In this document: piece after piece, positions 7,894-17,600 of the stretch | Numbering within the stretch: position 1 is the first letter of the stretch | How the letters are laid out: each line of letters opens with the position of its first letter | Assembly: GCA_021297795.1 (NCBI GenBank) | Contig: JAJTGL010000007.1 | Coordinates: forward strand, 1-39,061 | Source of the DNA: Planctomycetaceae bacterium | GTDB lineage: Bacteria > Planctomycetota > Phycisphaerae > Phycisphaerales > SM1A02 | Reading direction: 5' to 3' | Length of the DNA: 39,061 nt | Translations under genes and position numbers: made by a program | The notes under the pieces: model-generated | Databases searched by the model: none | What the model was told of the DNA's origin: nothing | Seen by the model: the letters and a program-made list of their open reading frames with translations, nothing else

Positions 7894-9009
7894 TCAGCCC
7901 AGCCGATCCGGGTTCAGCCCCTGCAGTTCCGCCGGCACGAAGAGGCCGTCCTTGCGGATCACCTCCCCGTCGAAGCTGATCGTGCCGCCGCCATGGTCCG
8001 CGCGCTGGATGCACACCAGATCCCAGTGGATCTCGCTTCGGTTGTGGTTCTCCGTCTCCTCGTAGCAACGCCCCGGAGTGAAGTGGAACGATCCCGCGAT
8101 CTTCTCGTCGAACAGGATGTCCTTCATCGCGTGCGTGATGTACGGGTTGAACCCGATCGCGAACTCGCCGATGTAGCGCGCCCCCTCGTCGGTGTCGAGG
8201 ATCTCGTTGAGCTTCGCGCTGTCGCCCTGGCACGACGCCTCGACGATCCTGCCGTTCTTGAAGACGAAGCGGATGTTCTCGAAGCTCTGGCCGTTGTAGA
8301 CGGTCGGCGTGTTGTAGTGGAGGACGCCGTTCACGCTGTCGCGGACGGGCGCCGTGAAGCACTCCCCGTCCGGGATGTTCTTGTCGCCGCAGCAGGGGAC
8401 CACACCGACGCCCTTGATCGAGAAGGTGAGGTCGGTGTCGCCCGGTCCCTTGATGTGCACCTTGTCGGTGCGGCGCATGCGCTCGGCGAGCGGCGCGCAG
8501 GCAGCGTCCATCCTCGCGTAGTCGACGCAGCACACCTTGAAGTAGAAGTCCTCGAACACCTCGGTCGCCTTGCCGGCGAGCTGCGCCATCGACGGACTCG
8601 GCCAGCGCAGCACGCACCACTTCGTGCGGTTCACGCGCTGCTCGAAGTGCACCGGCTTCTGGTAGAGCCGCGCGGCGCGCTTCATGTCCTCGCCCGAGCA
8701 GAGGGTCTGCTCGCTCACGTTGTGTCCGCCGCGGAGGCCGATGTACGCGTGCATCCGCTTCATGCGCTCGAGGTCGTACTCGCCGAAGGTCCTCAGCGCG
8801 TCCTCGCCGTTGCGCCACAGTTCGGCCATGACGCGGCCCGAGCGTTCGGCGACGTGCGGATTGGCGCCGACGTCCCGCGCCGCACGCACGAGCGCGATCG
8901 TCATCTCGACCGGGATGTCGAAGCTCTCGATGAGCACGTGCTCGCCCTCCTGGAGCTTCGTCGAGTGGCGGACGAGGAGATCGGCGAGCTTGGTGTATCG
9001 GGGGTCCAT
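7894..9009 (-). CDS. M29-family metallo-aminopeptidase
   Basis: The 371-residue product matches the thermophilic aminopeptidase (M29, AmpS/aminopeptidase T) family, which removes N-terminal residues using two metal ions. The conserved metal-binding C-terminal half is clear: IGEFAIGFNPYI, ITHAMKDILFDEKIAGSFHF, NHNRSEIHWDLV and a terminal DGEVIRKDGLFV. The length is close to the usual 370-410. The start is ATG 9007-9009, 22 bp after the HAD gene and on the same strand, making it the last gene of a three-gene operon with threonine aldolase. The N-terminal domain (KLADLLVRHSTKLQEGEHVLI) is standard for the family. Confidence 0.92.
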   Translation of the reverse strand: MDPRYTKLADLLVRHSTKLQEGEHVLIESFDIPVEMTIALVRAARDVGANPHVAERSGRVMAELWRNGEDALRTFGEYDLERMKRMHAYIGLRGGHNVSEQTLCSGEDMKRAARLYQKPVHFEQRVNRTKWCVLRWPSPSMAQLAGKATEVFEDFYFKVCCVDYARMDAACAPLAERMRRTDKVHIKGPGDTDLTFSIKGVGVVPCCGDKNIPDGECFTAPVRDSVNGVLHYNTPTVYNGQSFENIRFVFKNGRIVEASCQGDSAKLNEILDTDEGARYIGEFAIGFNPYITHAMKDILFDEKIAGSFHFTPGRCYEETENHNRSEIHWDLVCIQRADHGGGTISFDGEVIRKDGLFVPAELQGLNPDRLG

Positions 9010-9031
9010 GGTGTTCTCGTGGCGTGGGAAA

Positions 9032-9721
9032 CTAGAGGAGGAGGGAGGAGACCGCGGAAATCGCGACGGCGCGCACGTTCGGAACGATCAGATCCGCGTC
9101 CTTCTGCCGTTCGGGCGTGTGGCCCTTCGACGTGATGGCGATGCACTTCATGCCCGCGGCCTTCGCGGCGGTGATGCCCGCGGGGGCGTCCTCGAAGACG
9201 ACGCAGCGCGCGGGATCGACGCCGATGCGCGACGCGGCAAGCAGGAAGCACTCGGGATCGGGCTTCGATCGCTTCACGTCGCGACCGGTGACGACCGCGT
9301 CGAACGCGCCGACGAGCTCGAGCCCGTCGATCGCGCGTTGCACGTTCAGCGGCGGGCCCGATGAACCCACCGCGGTGCGGAAGCCGATCGCGCGCAAGCC
9401 GGCCACGAGTTCGCGCGCGCCGTCCATGATCGGGAACCGCACCGCGACGATCTCGCGGTACGCCGATTCCTTCTCCTCGTCGAGCGCGTGGATCTCGTCG
9501 TGCGTCAAGTCGCCGCGCCCGGCGCGCAACCAGCATTCGCGCAGGAGATCCTCGTTGCGGCGCCCGAAGTGGCGGTAGTAGTCGTCGACCGTCACCGCGA
9601 CGCCGTGGCGCGCGCTCACGAGGCGCCAGGCCTCGAAGTGCGCGTCGTAGCTGTCGACGAGCGTGCCGTCGAGGTCGAAGATGGCGGCGTGCGTGCCGTG
9701 CGGTGCCTGCGTCGCCTGCAT
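9032..9721 (-). CDS. HAD-superfamily phosphatase (beta-phosphoglucomutase-like)
   Basis: The 229-residue product has all four HAD motifs: the nucleophile in FDLDGTLVDS, Ser in AVGSSGPP, Lys in SKPDPECF, and the acidic pair in VFEDAPAGI. A helical cap of the beta-phosphoglucomutase type lies between motifs I and II. The substrate cannot be read from sequence; sugar phosphates or 2-phosphoglycolate are usual for this subgroup. The ATG at 9721 immediately follows the TGA of the threonine aldolase gene with no gap, so they are cotranscribed. It has no distinct Shine-Dalgarno and probably depends on termination-reinitiation. Confidence 0.9.
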   Translation of the reverse strand: MQATQAPHGTHAAIFDLDGTLVDSYDAHFEAWRLVSARHGVAVTVDDYYRHFGRRNEDLLRECWLRAGRGDLTHDEIHALDEEKESAYREIVAVRFPIMDGARELVAGLRAIGFRTAVGSSGPPLNVQRAIDGLELVGAFDAVVTGRDVKRSKPDPECFLLAASRIGVDPARCVVFEDAPAGITAAKAAGMKCIAITSKGHTPERQKDADLIVPNVRAVAISAVSSLLL

Positions 9722-10771
9722 TCAAGCTCCCCTCGCCGCCGCCGCGATGGCGGCGCCCGCGCGGTCGATGTCGGCCGCCGTCACATCGAGGTGCGTCACC
9801 ATGCGGACGCGCGAGGTGCCCATGCCGATCGCGGCGACGCCGTGACGCGCAAGCCGAGCGCAGAACTCCTGCGACGAGCCGAGCGCGGGCGCGACGGTGA
9901 AGAACACCATGTTGGTCGGGATCGCATCGGGCGCGCCTTCGAGGGAAATCCCCGGGATTCCCGCGACAAGGTGCGCGAGTCGCCGCGCGTTCGCGTGGTC
10001 GTCGGCGAGCCGCGCCACATGATGGTCGAGCGCGTGGATCGCGGCGGCGGCGAGGATGCCCGACTGCCGCATCGCGCCGCCGAACATCTTGCGGAAGCGA
10101 CGCGCGCGCTGGATCAGCGCCGTGCTGCCGGCGAGCGCGCTTCCGACCGGTGCGCCCAGACCTTTCGAGAAGCAGAGCGAGACGCTGTCGACCGACGACG
10201 TGAACGCGGTCGGCGCGACGCCCGCCGCGACGCACGCGTTCATGAGCCGCGCGCCGTCGATATGCACGTGGAGGCCGCATGCACGCCCCTCGGCGGCCAC
10301 GGCCGAGAGACGCTCGACCGGCCACACCGTCCCGCCACCCTTGTTGTGCGTGTTCTCGAGGACGAGCATCCGCGACACCGGCGCATGCTGGTCCTTCGGT
10401 CGGATCGCCGCGCGCACCTGCGAGGGCTCGAAGAGTCCGCCCGGGCCTTCGAGCGACGCGATCATGCAGCCCGAGAGCGCGGCCGGTGCGCCGGTCTCGT
10501 ACTGGATGATGTGGCTGTCGCGGTGCGCGACGATCTCGTCGCCGTGCTCGCACACCGCGCGGATCGCAAGCTGGTTCGCCATCGTGCCCGACGGGACGAA
10601 GAGCGCCGCGTCCTTCCCGAGCAGCGCCGCCACCTTCGCCTCGAGCGCCTGGACGGTGGGCTCGTCGCCGAGCACGTCGTCGCCGAGCGGCGCGGCCATC
10701 ATGGCCTCGCGCATGGCGGGCGTCGGACGGGTCACGGTGTCGGAGCGAAGGTCGATCGTGGTGGGTGCCAT
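9722..10771 (-). CDS. ltaE: Low-specificity threonine aldolase (PLP enzyme)
   Basis: This PLP-dependent enzyme cleaves L-threonine and L-allo-threonine to glycine and acetaldehyde. The 349-residue product starts IDLRSDTVTRPTPAMREAM, the family hallmark. The cofactor Lys lies in CFSKGLGAPVGS and the PLP-binding Asp in HIDGARLMNA. The ATG at 10769-10771 is selected over in-frame upstream codons because it places this hallmark at the N-terminus. It is the first gene of an operon with the HAD phosphatase and the M29 aminopeptidase, which hints at amino-acid turnover. A GTACCAT hexamer on this strand around 10822 may be the -10 of its promoter. Confidence 0.93.
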   Translation of the reverse strand: MAPTTIDLRSDTVTRPTPAMREAMMAAPLGDDVLGDEPTVQALEAKVAALLGKDAALFVPSGTMANQLAIRAVCEHGDEIVAHRDSHIIQYETGAPAALSGCMIASLEGPGGLFEPSQVRAAIRPKDQHAPVSRMLVLENTHNKGGGTVWPVERLSAVAAEGRACGLHVHIDGARLMNACVAAGVAPTAFTSSVDSVSLCFSKGLGAPVGSALAGSTALIQRARRFRKMFGGAMRQSGILAAAAIHALDHHVARLADDHANARRLAHLVAGIPGISLEGAPDAIPTNMVFFTVAPALGSSQEFCARLARHGVAAIGMGTSRVRMVTHLDVTAADIDRAGAAIAAAARGA

Positions 10772-10968
10772 GCGAGGTTCCGGGACGGCCGGAGGGGCCG
10801 CGGTCGAGGCGGAAGGGGGGATGGTACGGCTCCGAGGGCCCGCGGTTGGCGTTCCGCGAAAGCGCCGCGGTGGGGAGGGGCTTCTCCAACGGCGGATCCG
10901 GCTTCGATCGCGGTCGGCTCGGCCACGGAAGCGGCTGCGACCACTGCAGGATGTGTCCGAGAATGCCG

Positions 10969-13872
10969 ATGAACCCACCGATGTCGGTTCGACCCACCTT
11001 GATTTCCGCGTCTGCGGCAGCGCTTGCCGTGAGCGTCTCCATGCTCGCGTCGACCGTCATGGCGATCGCACAGGTCGGCACGATCGAGCTCGGTGGTGGC
11101 GGCCTCGGCACGACCAACCTCGGCACGACCAATCTCGGCACGACCAACCTTGACACGACCAATCTCGACGAGATGCAGCTCCGCGAGGTGAACATGCCCC
11201 GCCGCCGGCTTGCGCGTTTCGACTTCGAGGAGAACGAGGATTTCCCGATCGAGCTGCCCGCCGGTTGGGCACGGGTGCTGTCGAAGGCGCCCGCCGCCGA
11301 CAGCAACCCGACCACTGCGACCACCGCGACCGGCGCCCCCGACCTGCCGGACTTCGGCAGCGTGAAGAGCGAGCGCGCGACCGGGCGCGGCGAGCCGAGC
11401 GCCACCAACAATCGCTGGGCCCTGCATTTCGCGCTGAATGGCGCGTCGATGGCGGTCTCGAGCACGCCGGAGAAGATCCAGATCACGCCCGGCGCCCAAC
11501 TGACCCTGACCGCGTGGACCCGCACGCGCGGCCTTCGCCACGCCGGTGCCCGCGTCGCCATCCAGTACCACGACGCCGACGGCAAGCCGCTCGGCGCGCC
11601 GCACACCTGCGCGCCCATGCGGAGCGAGGGCGTCTGGCGCGAGCTGCGGGTCGAACCGCCGGTCGCGCCGGAGCACGCGACGAGCGCGTCCGTCTGGCTC
11701 GAGGTCGTGCAGCCGAAGTCGCTGAAGGACCACGAGGAGGCGCGTTTCCAGATCGTCCAGCACGATGTGGGTGGCAGCGTCCACTTCGACGACATCGAGG
11801 TGTGGCAGCTGCCGACGGCCTCGTTCCGAGCATCGGGTATCGGAGTCGTCGAGCCCGGCGTTCCCGCACGGCTCGAGATCCGCTGCAGCGATCCGGCGGC
11901 GCAGGCGACGTCGGTGGCGATCCGCGTGCGCGACGCGTCCGCTCGCACCGTGTATGCGGCGGAGCACGAGGTTCCGGCCACGCGACCACTCGAGTCGGTG
12001 CTGCCGGTCCTCCCCACAGGCTGGTACGAGGCGGAGGCGCGGTTCAGCGTCGGCAAGGAGCCGATCGCGTTCCGCCGCGCACGCTTCGCCGTCCTTCCCA
12101 ACGACCCCTTCGAGCCCGATGAGCCGCCGCGCTTCGGCGCATCGCTCGGTTCCGGCGATCTTGGCACCGAAGCCGCGGTGGAGCTCGCGCGCGCGGCGTT
12201 CGTCGTCCTCCCGATCTGGGAGGAAACGACCGACACGCGGACGTCGCGGCTCGAGCTGCAGCGACTGAGGACGAAGGTCTCGGCGCTCCTCGACCGGCGC
12301 ATCGAGCCCATGTTCCGCATCAAGGCCGTGCCCGACGCCGTCGCGCGCGAATGCCGCATCGAGCCGGACGACACGCTCGCGCTGTTCGCGCTGGATGAGA
12401 GCCGCTGGCGTCCCGTCCTCGAGCCGTGGCTTCTCGCCTTCGGTCAGCAGGTGGAGCAGTGGTTCGTGGCCGACCAGCCGGTCGAAGCCGGGCGCGAGGG
12501 ACTCCCGGCGCGCATCGACACGCTCTCGCGCGTACTCGGGACCTCGATCGCGGGTCCGGCGGTCGGCGTGCCCTGGTGGCCGGGCGAGGCGCTCCCCACC
12601 GACATCGCGGGCACCATCGACGCCGGGCGGCACACGCTCGAGATCGTGGCCGACGCGAGCTGGCGCGAGAGCGCCGGCGAGATCTACGAGGGCTTCCCGC
12701 GCGGCGCGCGCGGCATGGTGCGCATCGTGCCGCTTCCGCCGGGTGTGGTCGAGGATCGCGAGCGTGCGATCGACATCGGCCTCCGCGCGATCGACGCGTG
12801 GCGCGCCGGATTCGACAGCGTCTCGGTCGACGTGCGCTCGGATGCGCTTCCACCGATCCCCGGACCACCGCTCGAACTGGCCGCGTGGCGGCAGGTCTCC
12901 ACGCGCCTCTGCGGTCGGCGCTTCGTCGCCGAGATTCCGGCGGGCGACGGGGTGCGCGCGATTCTCGGCGATGGTCCGCGTGGCCCGGTGCTCGTCCTCT
13001 GGCGCGATGGCGTGTCGAACATCGATGCGGACGCCGCCATGTCGGGCGACGCCGTGACCCTCGATCTCGGCGCGACGGCGGTTGACGTGACCGACCTCTG
13101 GGGACGCATGTCTCGGGTCGAGCCGACGCGTGACGGCCATCGCATCGCGCTTGGACGAGAAGTCGTCTTCGTCGAGGGTGTCGAGCGCGAGATGCTCGAG
13201 CTGCGTGCGGGATTCCGCGCCGATCCGGGTTTCGCCACCGCACGACGCGCGGCGCAGGAGGGCGCGCTCGTCGTGGCCAACCCCTGGTCGACGCCGATGA
13301 GCGGAACGCTCACGATCATCGCACCCGACGAACTCGGGATGTCGCCGAAGGTGCATCGCTTCACGGCGCCGCCGGGCGGCGAGGCTCGGCTTCCGGTCTC
13401 GTTCAGCGTGCCGAGGCGCTTCGAGTCGGGGCCGACCATCGTGCGCGCCGTACTCGAGGGCGAGACGACCGATCCCTTCCGTGCGACGCTCGAGGCGCCG
13501 CTCGAGGTGGGTTTCCGCGAGGTTTCCGTCGAGCATGCATGGCGACTCGCCCGCTCGATCGAGTCGGGTGCGGTCGATCTGATCCTGACGCTGCGGGTGA
13601 CGAACGTGTCCGACCAGCCGATCGACGTCGAGGCCTACGCCGTCGCCGACGGCTACACGCAGAACAAGAAGCCGATCAGCGCCCTTGCACCCGGCGCGAC
13701 GGCCGTGCGCGTCTTCCCGTTCGCGGACGGAGTGCGCCGCCTTTCCGGGCGTGACATCCGTGCGGGCGTCCACGATGCCGATGGCGATGCCCGCACGCTG
13801 CGGCGCATCGTGATTCCGGCGCTGCTGCCGCCGCAGGCAAGCGTGGTCGAGGCGGGCGACGAGAGTCGCTGA
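10969..13872 (+). CDS. Large secreted protein with pentapeptide-like repeats and carbohydrate-binding-like domain
   Basis: I place the start at ATG 10969 (MNPPMSVRPT), with 10951, 10963 and 10981 as alternatives. A signal peptide (SASAAALAVSVSMLASTVMA) follows. Residues from about 43 to 80 read as five-residue repeats with a central Leu/Met/Phe (TNLGT, TNLGT, TNLDT, TNLDE, MQLRE, VNMPR), like a short pentapeptide-repeat helix. About 120-270 resembles a jelly-roll carbohydrate-binding module ending in VHFDDIEVWQLP. The central part, about 370-620, has alternating strands and helices that could be a glycosidase-like barrel, but no catalytic motif is certain. Beta-sandwich regions finish the 967-residue protein. 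It is convergent with the next gene, only 11 bp apart. The function is unknown. Confidence 0.75.
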   Translation: MNPPMSVRPTLISASAAALAVSVSMLASTVMAIAQVGTIELGGGGLGTTNLGTTNLGTTNLDTTNLDEMQLREVNMPRRRLARFDFEENEDFPIELPAGWARVLSKAPAADSNPTTATTATGAPDLPDFGSVKSERATGRGEPSATNNRWALHFALNGASMAVSSTPEKIQITPGAQLTLTAWTRTRGLRHAGARVAIQYHDADGKPLGAPHTCAPMRSEGVWRELRVEPPVAPEHATSASVWLEVVQPKSLKDHEEARFQIVQHDVGGSVHFDDIEVWQLPTASFRASGIGVVEPGVPARLEIRCSDPAAQATSVAIRVRDASARTVYAAEHEVPATRPLESVLPVLPTGWYEAEARFSVGKEPIAFRRARFAVLPNDPFEPDEPPRFGASLGSGDLGTEAAVELARAAFVVLPIWEETTDTRTSRLELQRLRTKVSALLDRRIEPMFRIKAVPDAVARECRIEPDDTLALFALDESRWRPVLEPWLLAFGQQVEQWFVADQPVEAGREGLPARIDTLSRVLGTSIAGPAVGVPWWPGEALPTDIAGTIDAGRHTLEIVADASWRESAGEIYEGFPRGARGMVRIVPLPPGVVEDRERAIDIGLRAIDAWRAGFDSVSVDVRSDALPPIPGPPLELAAWRQVSTRLCGRRFVAEIPAGDGVRAILGDGPRGPVLVLWRDGVSNIDADAAMSGDAVTLDLGATAVDVTDLWGRMSRVEPTRDGHRIALGREVVFVEGVEREMLELRAGFRADPGFATARRAAQEGALVVANPWSTPMSGTLTIIAPDELGMSPKVHRFTAPPGGEARLPVSFSVPRRFESGPTIVRAVLEGETTDPFRATLEAPLEVGFREVSVEHAWRLARSIESGAVDLILTLRVTNVSDQPIDVEAYAVADGYTQNKKPISALAPGATAVRVFPFADGVRRLSGRDIRAGVHDADGDARTLRRIVIPALLPPQASVVEAGDESR
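11098..11168 (+). repeat. In-frame 15-bp tandem repeat (pentapeptide-like)
   Basis: Four near-identical copies of CTCGGCACGACCAAC lie in tandem at the mature N-terminus of the large secreted protein. The last units change Gly to Asp. Unit length is a multiple of three, so the repeat can expand or contract without loss of frame. Confidence 0.7.
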
Positions 13873-13883
13873 ACCCTGCGACG

Positions 13884-14459
13884 CTATCGCCAGATTCCGG
13901 GTGTCGGTGGCCGACCGAGCAGCGAGCGGAACGTGAGGCGATCGATGAGCCATGCGTCGCCATCGCGACGGACCCGCAGGATCCAGCGCGTGGGAATCGC
14001 TCCATCCGACCCGACGACCGAGGTCGAGCAGGAGAGCTCGACCTCGCCGGTCGCGTCATCGAGCGTGCTGAAGTCGAGGTCGGTGATCCGGTTCGACTCG
14101 ATGCGGTTGCGGCCGCGCAGCGATTCGAGCGCCGCGCGGATGTCGCGGACCGACACGCTCGGCGCCTCGCGGGAGCCGTAGTTGAGCACCGCGTCGGCGG
14201 TGAAGGTCTGCATCGCGCCGTCGACATCGCCGGCCACCGCGCGGTGGACAAGCGCGCGGGTCGTCCGCTCCGCATGCTCGCCGGGCGTCGTGACGAACGA
14301 GCCGGCCGCCAAGACGACTCCCGCCGCCGCGATCAAGCCGACGCCGGCGAACAGGACGCGTCGATTCCGATCGGACGCCGCCCGCCAGAGCGCGAACGCA
14401 CCGAGCGCCATCAGGACAACGGCGAGGGGGACGGGGTGCTCGAGGATCCACTCGTTCAT
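13884..14459 (-). CDS. Membrane protein with NTF2/SnoaL-like domain, unknown function
   Basis: The product is 191 residues. The ATG at 14457-14459 gives MNEWILEHPVPLAVVLMALGA as the first membrane segment. A second segment (VLFAGVGLIAAAGVVLAAGSFV) follows, then a soluble domain from about residue 60. That domain begins with a helix carrying ALVHRAVAGDVDGAMQTF, then DAVLNYGSREAP and strands ending RWILRVRRDGDAWLIDRLTFRS, the pattern of NTF2/SnoaL-type cone folds. No catalytic residues are apparent. It probably faces the periplasm or cytoplasm as a small ligand or partner-binding domain. An upstream in-frame extension is Arg-rich and judged non-coding. It is convergent with the large secreted protein and divergent from the nonulosonate operon. 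Confidence 0.7.
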   Translation of the reverse strand: MNEWILEHPVPLAVVLMALGAFALWRAASDRNRRVLFAGVGLIAAAGVVLAAGSFVTTPGEHAERTTRALVHRAVAGDVDGAMQTFTADAVLNYGSREAPSVSVRDIRAALESLRGRNRIESNRITDLDFSTLDDATGEVELSCSTSVVGSDGAIPTRWILRVRRDGDAWLIDRLTFRSLLGRPPTPGIWR

Positions 14460-14555
14460 GCGGTTTCCGGAGGGGGTGGACGCCCTATCCCGCGCGATGA
14501 CCGACAGGCCTTCGGCGTGGAAAGGGTTGCCATCGTGCATTCTCACCCGGCCAAC

Positions 14556-14596
14556 GCCCCGGGTGCGAATGGAGCCGGGCGCCCGGGGCATTTTCT
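14556..14596 (+). terminator. Terminator/attenuator-like hairpin in leader of the nonulosonate operon
   Basis: GCCCCGGG at 14556-14563 pairs with CCCGGGGC at 14582-14589 and is followed by ATTTTCTG. No + strand gene lies just upstream, since the neighbouring gene runs the other way. The hairpin therefore either catches readthrough from the gene ending at 13872 or acts as a leader attenuator for the operon starting at 14699. Confidence 0.5.
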
Positions 14597-14698
14597 GCAT
14601 GCTTCTCGCCCCCGCGGCCGATGTCGGCCGATGCGGCGGAGCCGCGTCCAGGAAGGCCGACGGATCGGCCGAGGTGGTCGCGTACGCCTTCATGGACG

Positions 14699-17600
14699 AT
14701 GGCTCCGACCCCGACCACAGCGCACACCCCGGCGACCGCCGCCACCGCAACCGCGGCGGCGACGGTGGATGTCGCCACGGCGACGCTCGAGAAGAACCTC
14801 GCGGCGCTCGGCGCGCGCAACCTCGACGTCGCGCGCACGCTGCGCGAGGCGACGCCCGCCGTGCTCGACTGGTCGATCGCCGCCGACGGCTCGGCCGTCG
14901 CGAACCATGACGGCAAGGCGCTCGCGTCGCGTCACCAGCCACGCGCCGAGGCGCAGACCTTCGTCGAGGCGATCGATCTCCGCGAGCGCGCGGTCGTCGT
15001 CGTGCTCGGCTTCGGCCTCGGATACCACGTCGCCGAACTCTGCCGCAAGCTCGGTCGCACCGGGCTTGTCGTCGTACTGGAGACCGATCCCGCGCTCCTT
15101 CGCGCGACGCTGTCGCGGATCGACTGGTCCGCCGAGTTCTCGGGAGCGAACATCCTCTTCTTCGACGGCAGCGAGGAACTCGGCCGCTACGCCGAGCGCT
15201 TCGCGGGCGCCGAGGGCGTGCTGATCCAGGGACTCCAGCTGGTCGAGCATCCGGCGAGCCGCACACGCGTCATGCCGCGCGCGAAGGAGTTCGCGCGCGC
15301 GATCACCGAGACGGTGCGCGCCGCGCGCGTCACGGCGGCGACGGGTCTTGCGCGTAGCGCGCAGACGATCCGCGCGATCCTCGCGAACGCGCGTCAGTAC
15401 GTCGGCGGCGAGGGTCTCGCGCCGCTCGCCGGCTTCGCGAGAGGACGGCTCGGCATCGTCGTGAGCGCGGGCCCGAGCCTCCGGCGCAACCTGCATCTCC
15501 TGAAGGATCCCGTGGTGCAGGAGCGCACCGTCATCGTCGCGACGCAGACGGTGCTGAAGCCGCTCCTCGCCGAGGGAATCCGGCCGCACTTCGTCGCGGC
15601 GCTCGACTGGCACCGCATCTCGAAGCGCTTCTACGAGGGCCTGCGCGAGAAGGACGTGTCGCGGACGACGCTCATCCTCGATCCGCAGGCGAATCCCGTG
15701 ATCGCGGCGAGCTATCCCGGCCCCGTGCGCGCGATCTCGGCGCCGCATCTCGACACGCTGCTCGGTCCGCTCGCGCGCGACATGGGCCGCCTGCCGCCCG
15801 GCGCGACCGTGGCGCACCTCTGCTACCAGATCGCGCGCTTCCTCGGCTGCGATCCGGTGGCGCTCATCGGACAGGACCTCGGCTTCACCGACGGCGTCTA
15901 CTACGCGCGCGGCACCGCGATCGACGAGGTGTGGGCGCCGGAGCTCAATCCGTTCAACACGATGGAGAACCTCGAGTGGACGCGCATCGCGCGGCACCGC
16001 TCGCACCTCGTGAAGCGCGAGGACGTGCACGGCAAGTCGATCTACACCGACGCGCAGATGGAGACCTATCTCCAGCGCTTCGAGTACTTTTTCCTGCAGG
16101 ACGAGCGCCGCGGCCTGCGCACGGTCGATGCGACCGAAGGCGGCGTGCGGAAGTCGGGAACGGTCGTGCGCACGCTCGCCGACACGCTCGACGAGCATGC
16201 GCGCGAGCCGGTCGGCGAGATCCCGCTTCCGCCGCGCACGCTCGACGAAGGCCGTCTGCGCCTGGCCGCGAAGAGGCTGCGCGAGGTCGCGGACCACGTG
16301 CGGGTGATCCGCACCGCGGCGCGCCGCACGGGCGACGCGCTCTCGCAGCTGACGGGCGAATCGCCGCTCGTCGAGCGCGAGGAGAAGCTGTGGAAGACCG
16401 TCGAGACCGAGCGCGGCAAGGTGGGCGAGCGGCTCGAGACCCTGCGTTTGCTCGATGAATACAGCCAGGTGGGAGTGCTCCGGCGCGCCAAGGCCGACCG
16501 ACGCATCGAGCAGACGCGTGGGCTCGACGAGGCGGGCCGCCAGCGGCTGCAGTTCACGCGCGACATCTCGAACGTGCGTTGGATCGAGGAGGCCGCCGAG
16601 GAGTACCTCGGCGTCGTCGAGGGAGCCATCGCCCGCCTCGATGCACGCGATCCGTCGATGCTGCCTGCGGACGAGGACGACGAGGCCGCGGTGTCGGCGC
16701 GCGCCGACGGCGCGCTCGGTCGCGCGCTCGGCGAGGCGGGAGCGGCGGTCGAGGTGCGCGCGGCGTTCCTCGTGCCGGTCGATCCGTGGCATGGCGGCCT
16801 CGGCACGCCGCGCAGCCTCGCGGAGACGCTCGCCGGACGGCCCGCGATCCAGTGGACGCTCGAGCGGCTCGGCCGTTCGCGCGAGGCCGCGTCGATCGTG
16901 CTGCTCGTGCCCGAGGGCTACGACATCGACTCGCTCATCGACCGGCGGCGGATCGGTCTGCCGATCGAGATCCACCGCACGGAGGGTTCGCCTTTCGGGC
17001 CGGAGCGTGCGGCGATCGCGAGCGCGCGGCTCTGGAGCGACAGTTCGTGGCGTGGCGGCATCGCGGGCATGACCGTCTACGACGAGGTGATCGCGCCCAA
17101 GGCGATGCTCGCGGCGATGGAGCGGTTCGGCATCACCGCGGCGATCGCGGTCGGACCGGATTGGCCGCTGGTGCATGTGAGCGGAGACGAGGGGTGCGAT
17201 GGTCTCGTGCGCCGTCACCGGACGAGGCCCGATCTCCTTCGCGTCGTCTTCAACCAGTCGCCGCCCGGCCTCTGCGGCGTGCTCGTCGAGCGCTCGCTGA
17301 TGCAGGAGCTCGCGCGCGGCGGCCGCCATGCGTCGATCGGATGGCTGCTCTCCTACGAGCCGTCGCGTCCGCAGCAGGATCCGATCTCGAAGGACGTGTG
17401 CGTGCAGATCGATCACGTCGTGCGGCGCTCGTTCGTGCGCGGCGTCTTCGACACGCCTCGCAACATGATCCGCATGCGGCGCGCGATCGAGCCGGGTCTC
17501 GGCGAAGGGCGCGGAAGCGTCGCGGACATCGACGTGCGCGCGGCGATCGGGCTGCTCGAGCACCAGCTCTTCGACACGGTTCCGTACTTCACGCCGCAGC

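Noticed and set aside
8901-14000. Very long - strand open frames across 8901-12374 and 10732-13953
   Set aside because: They lie opposite or out of frame with well-supported genes, are Arg/Ala/His-rich and show no domains. Open antisense frames are expected in DNA this GC-rich.
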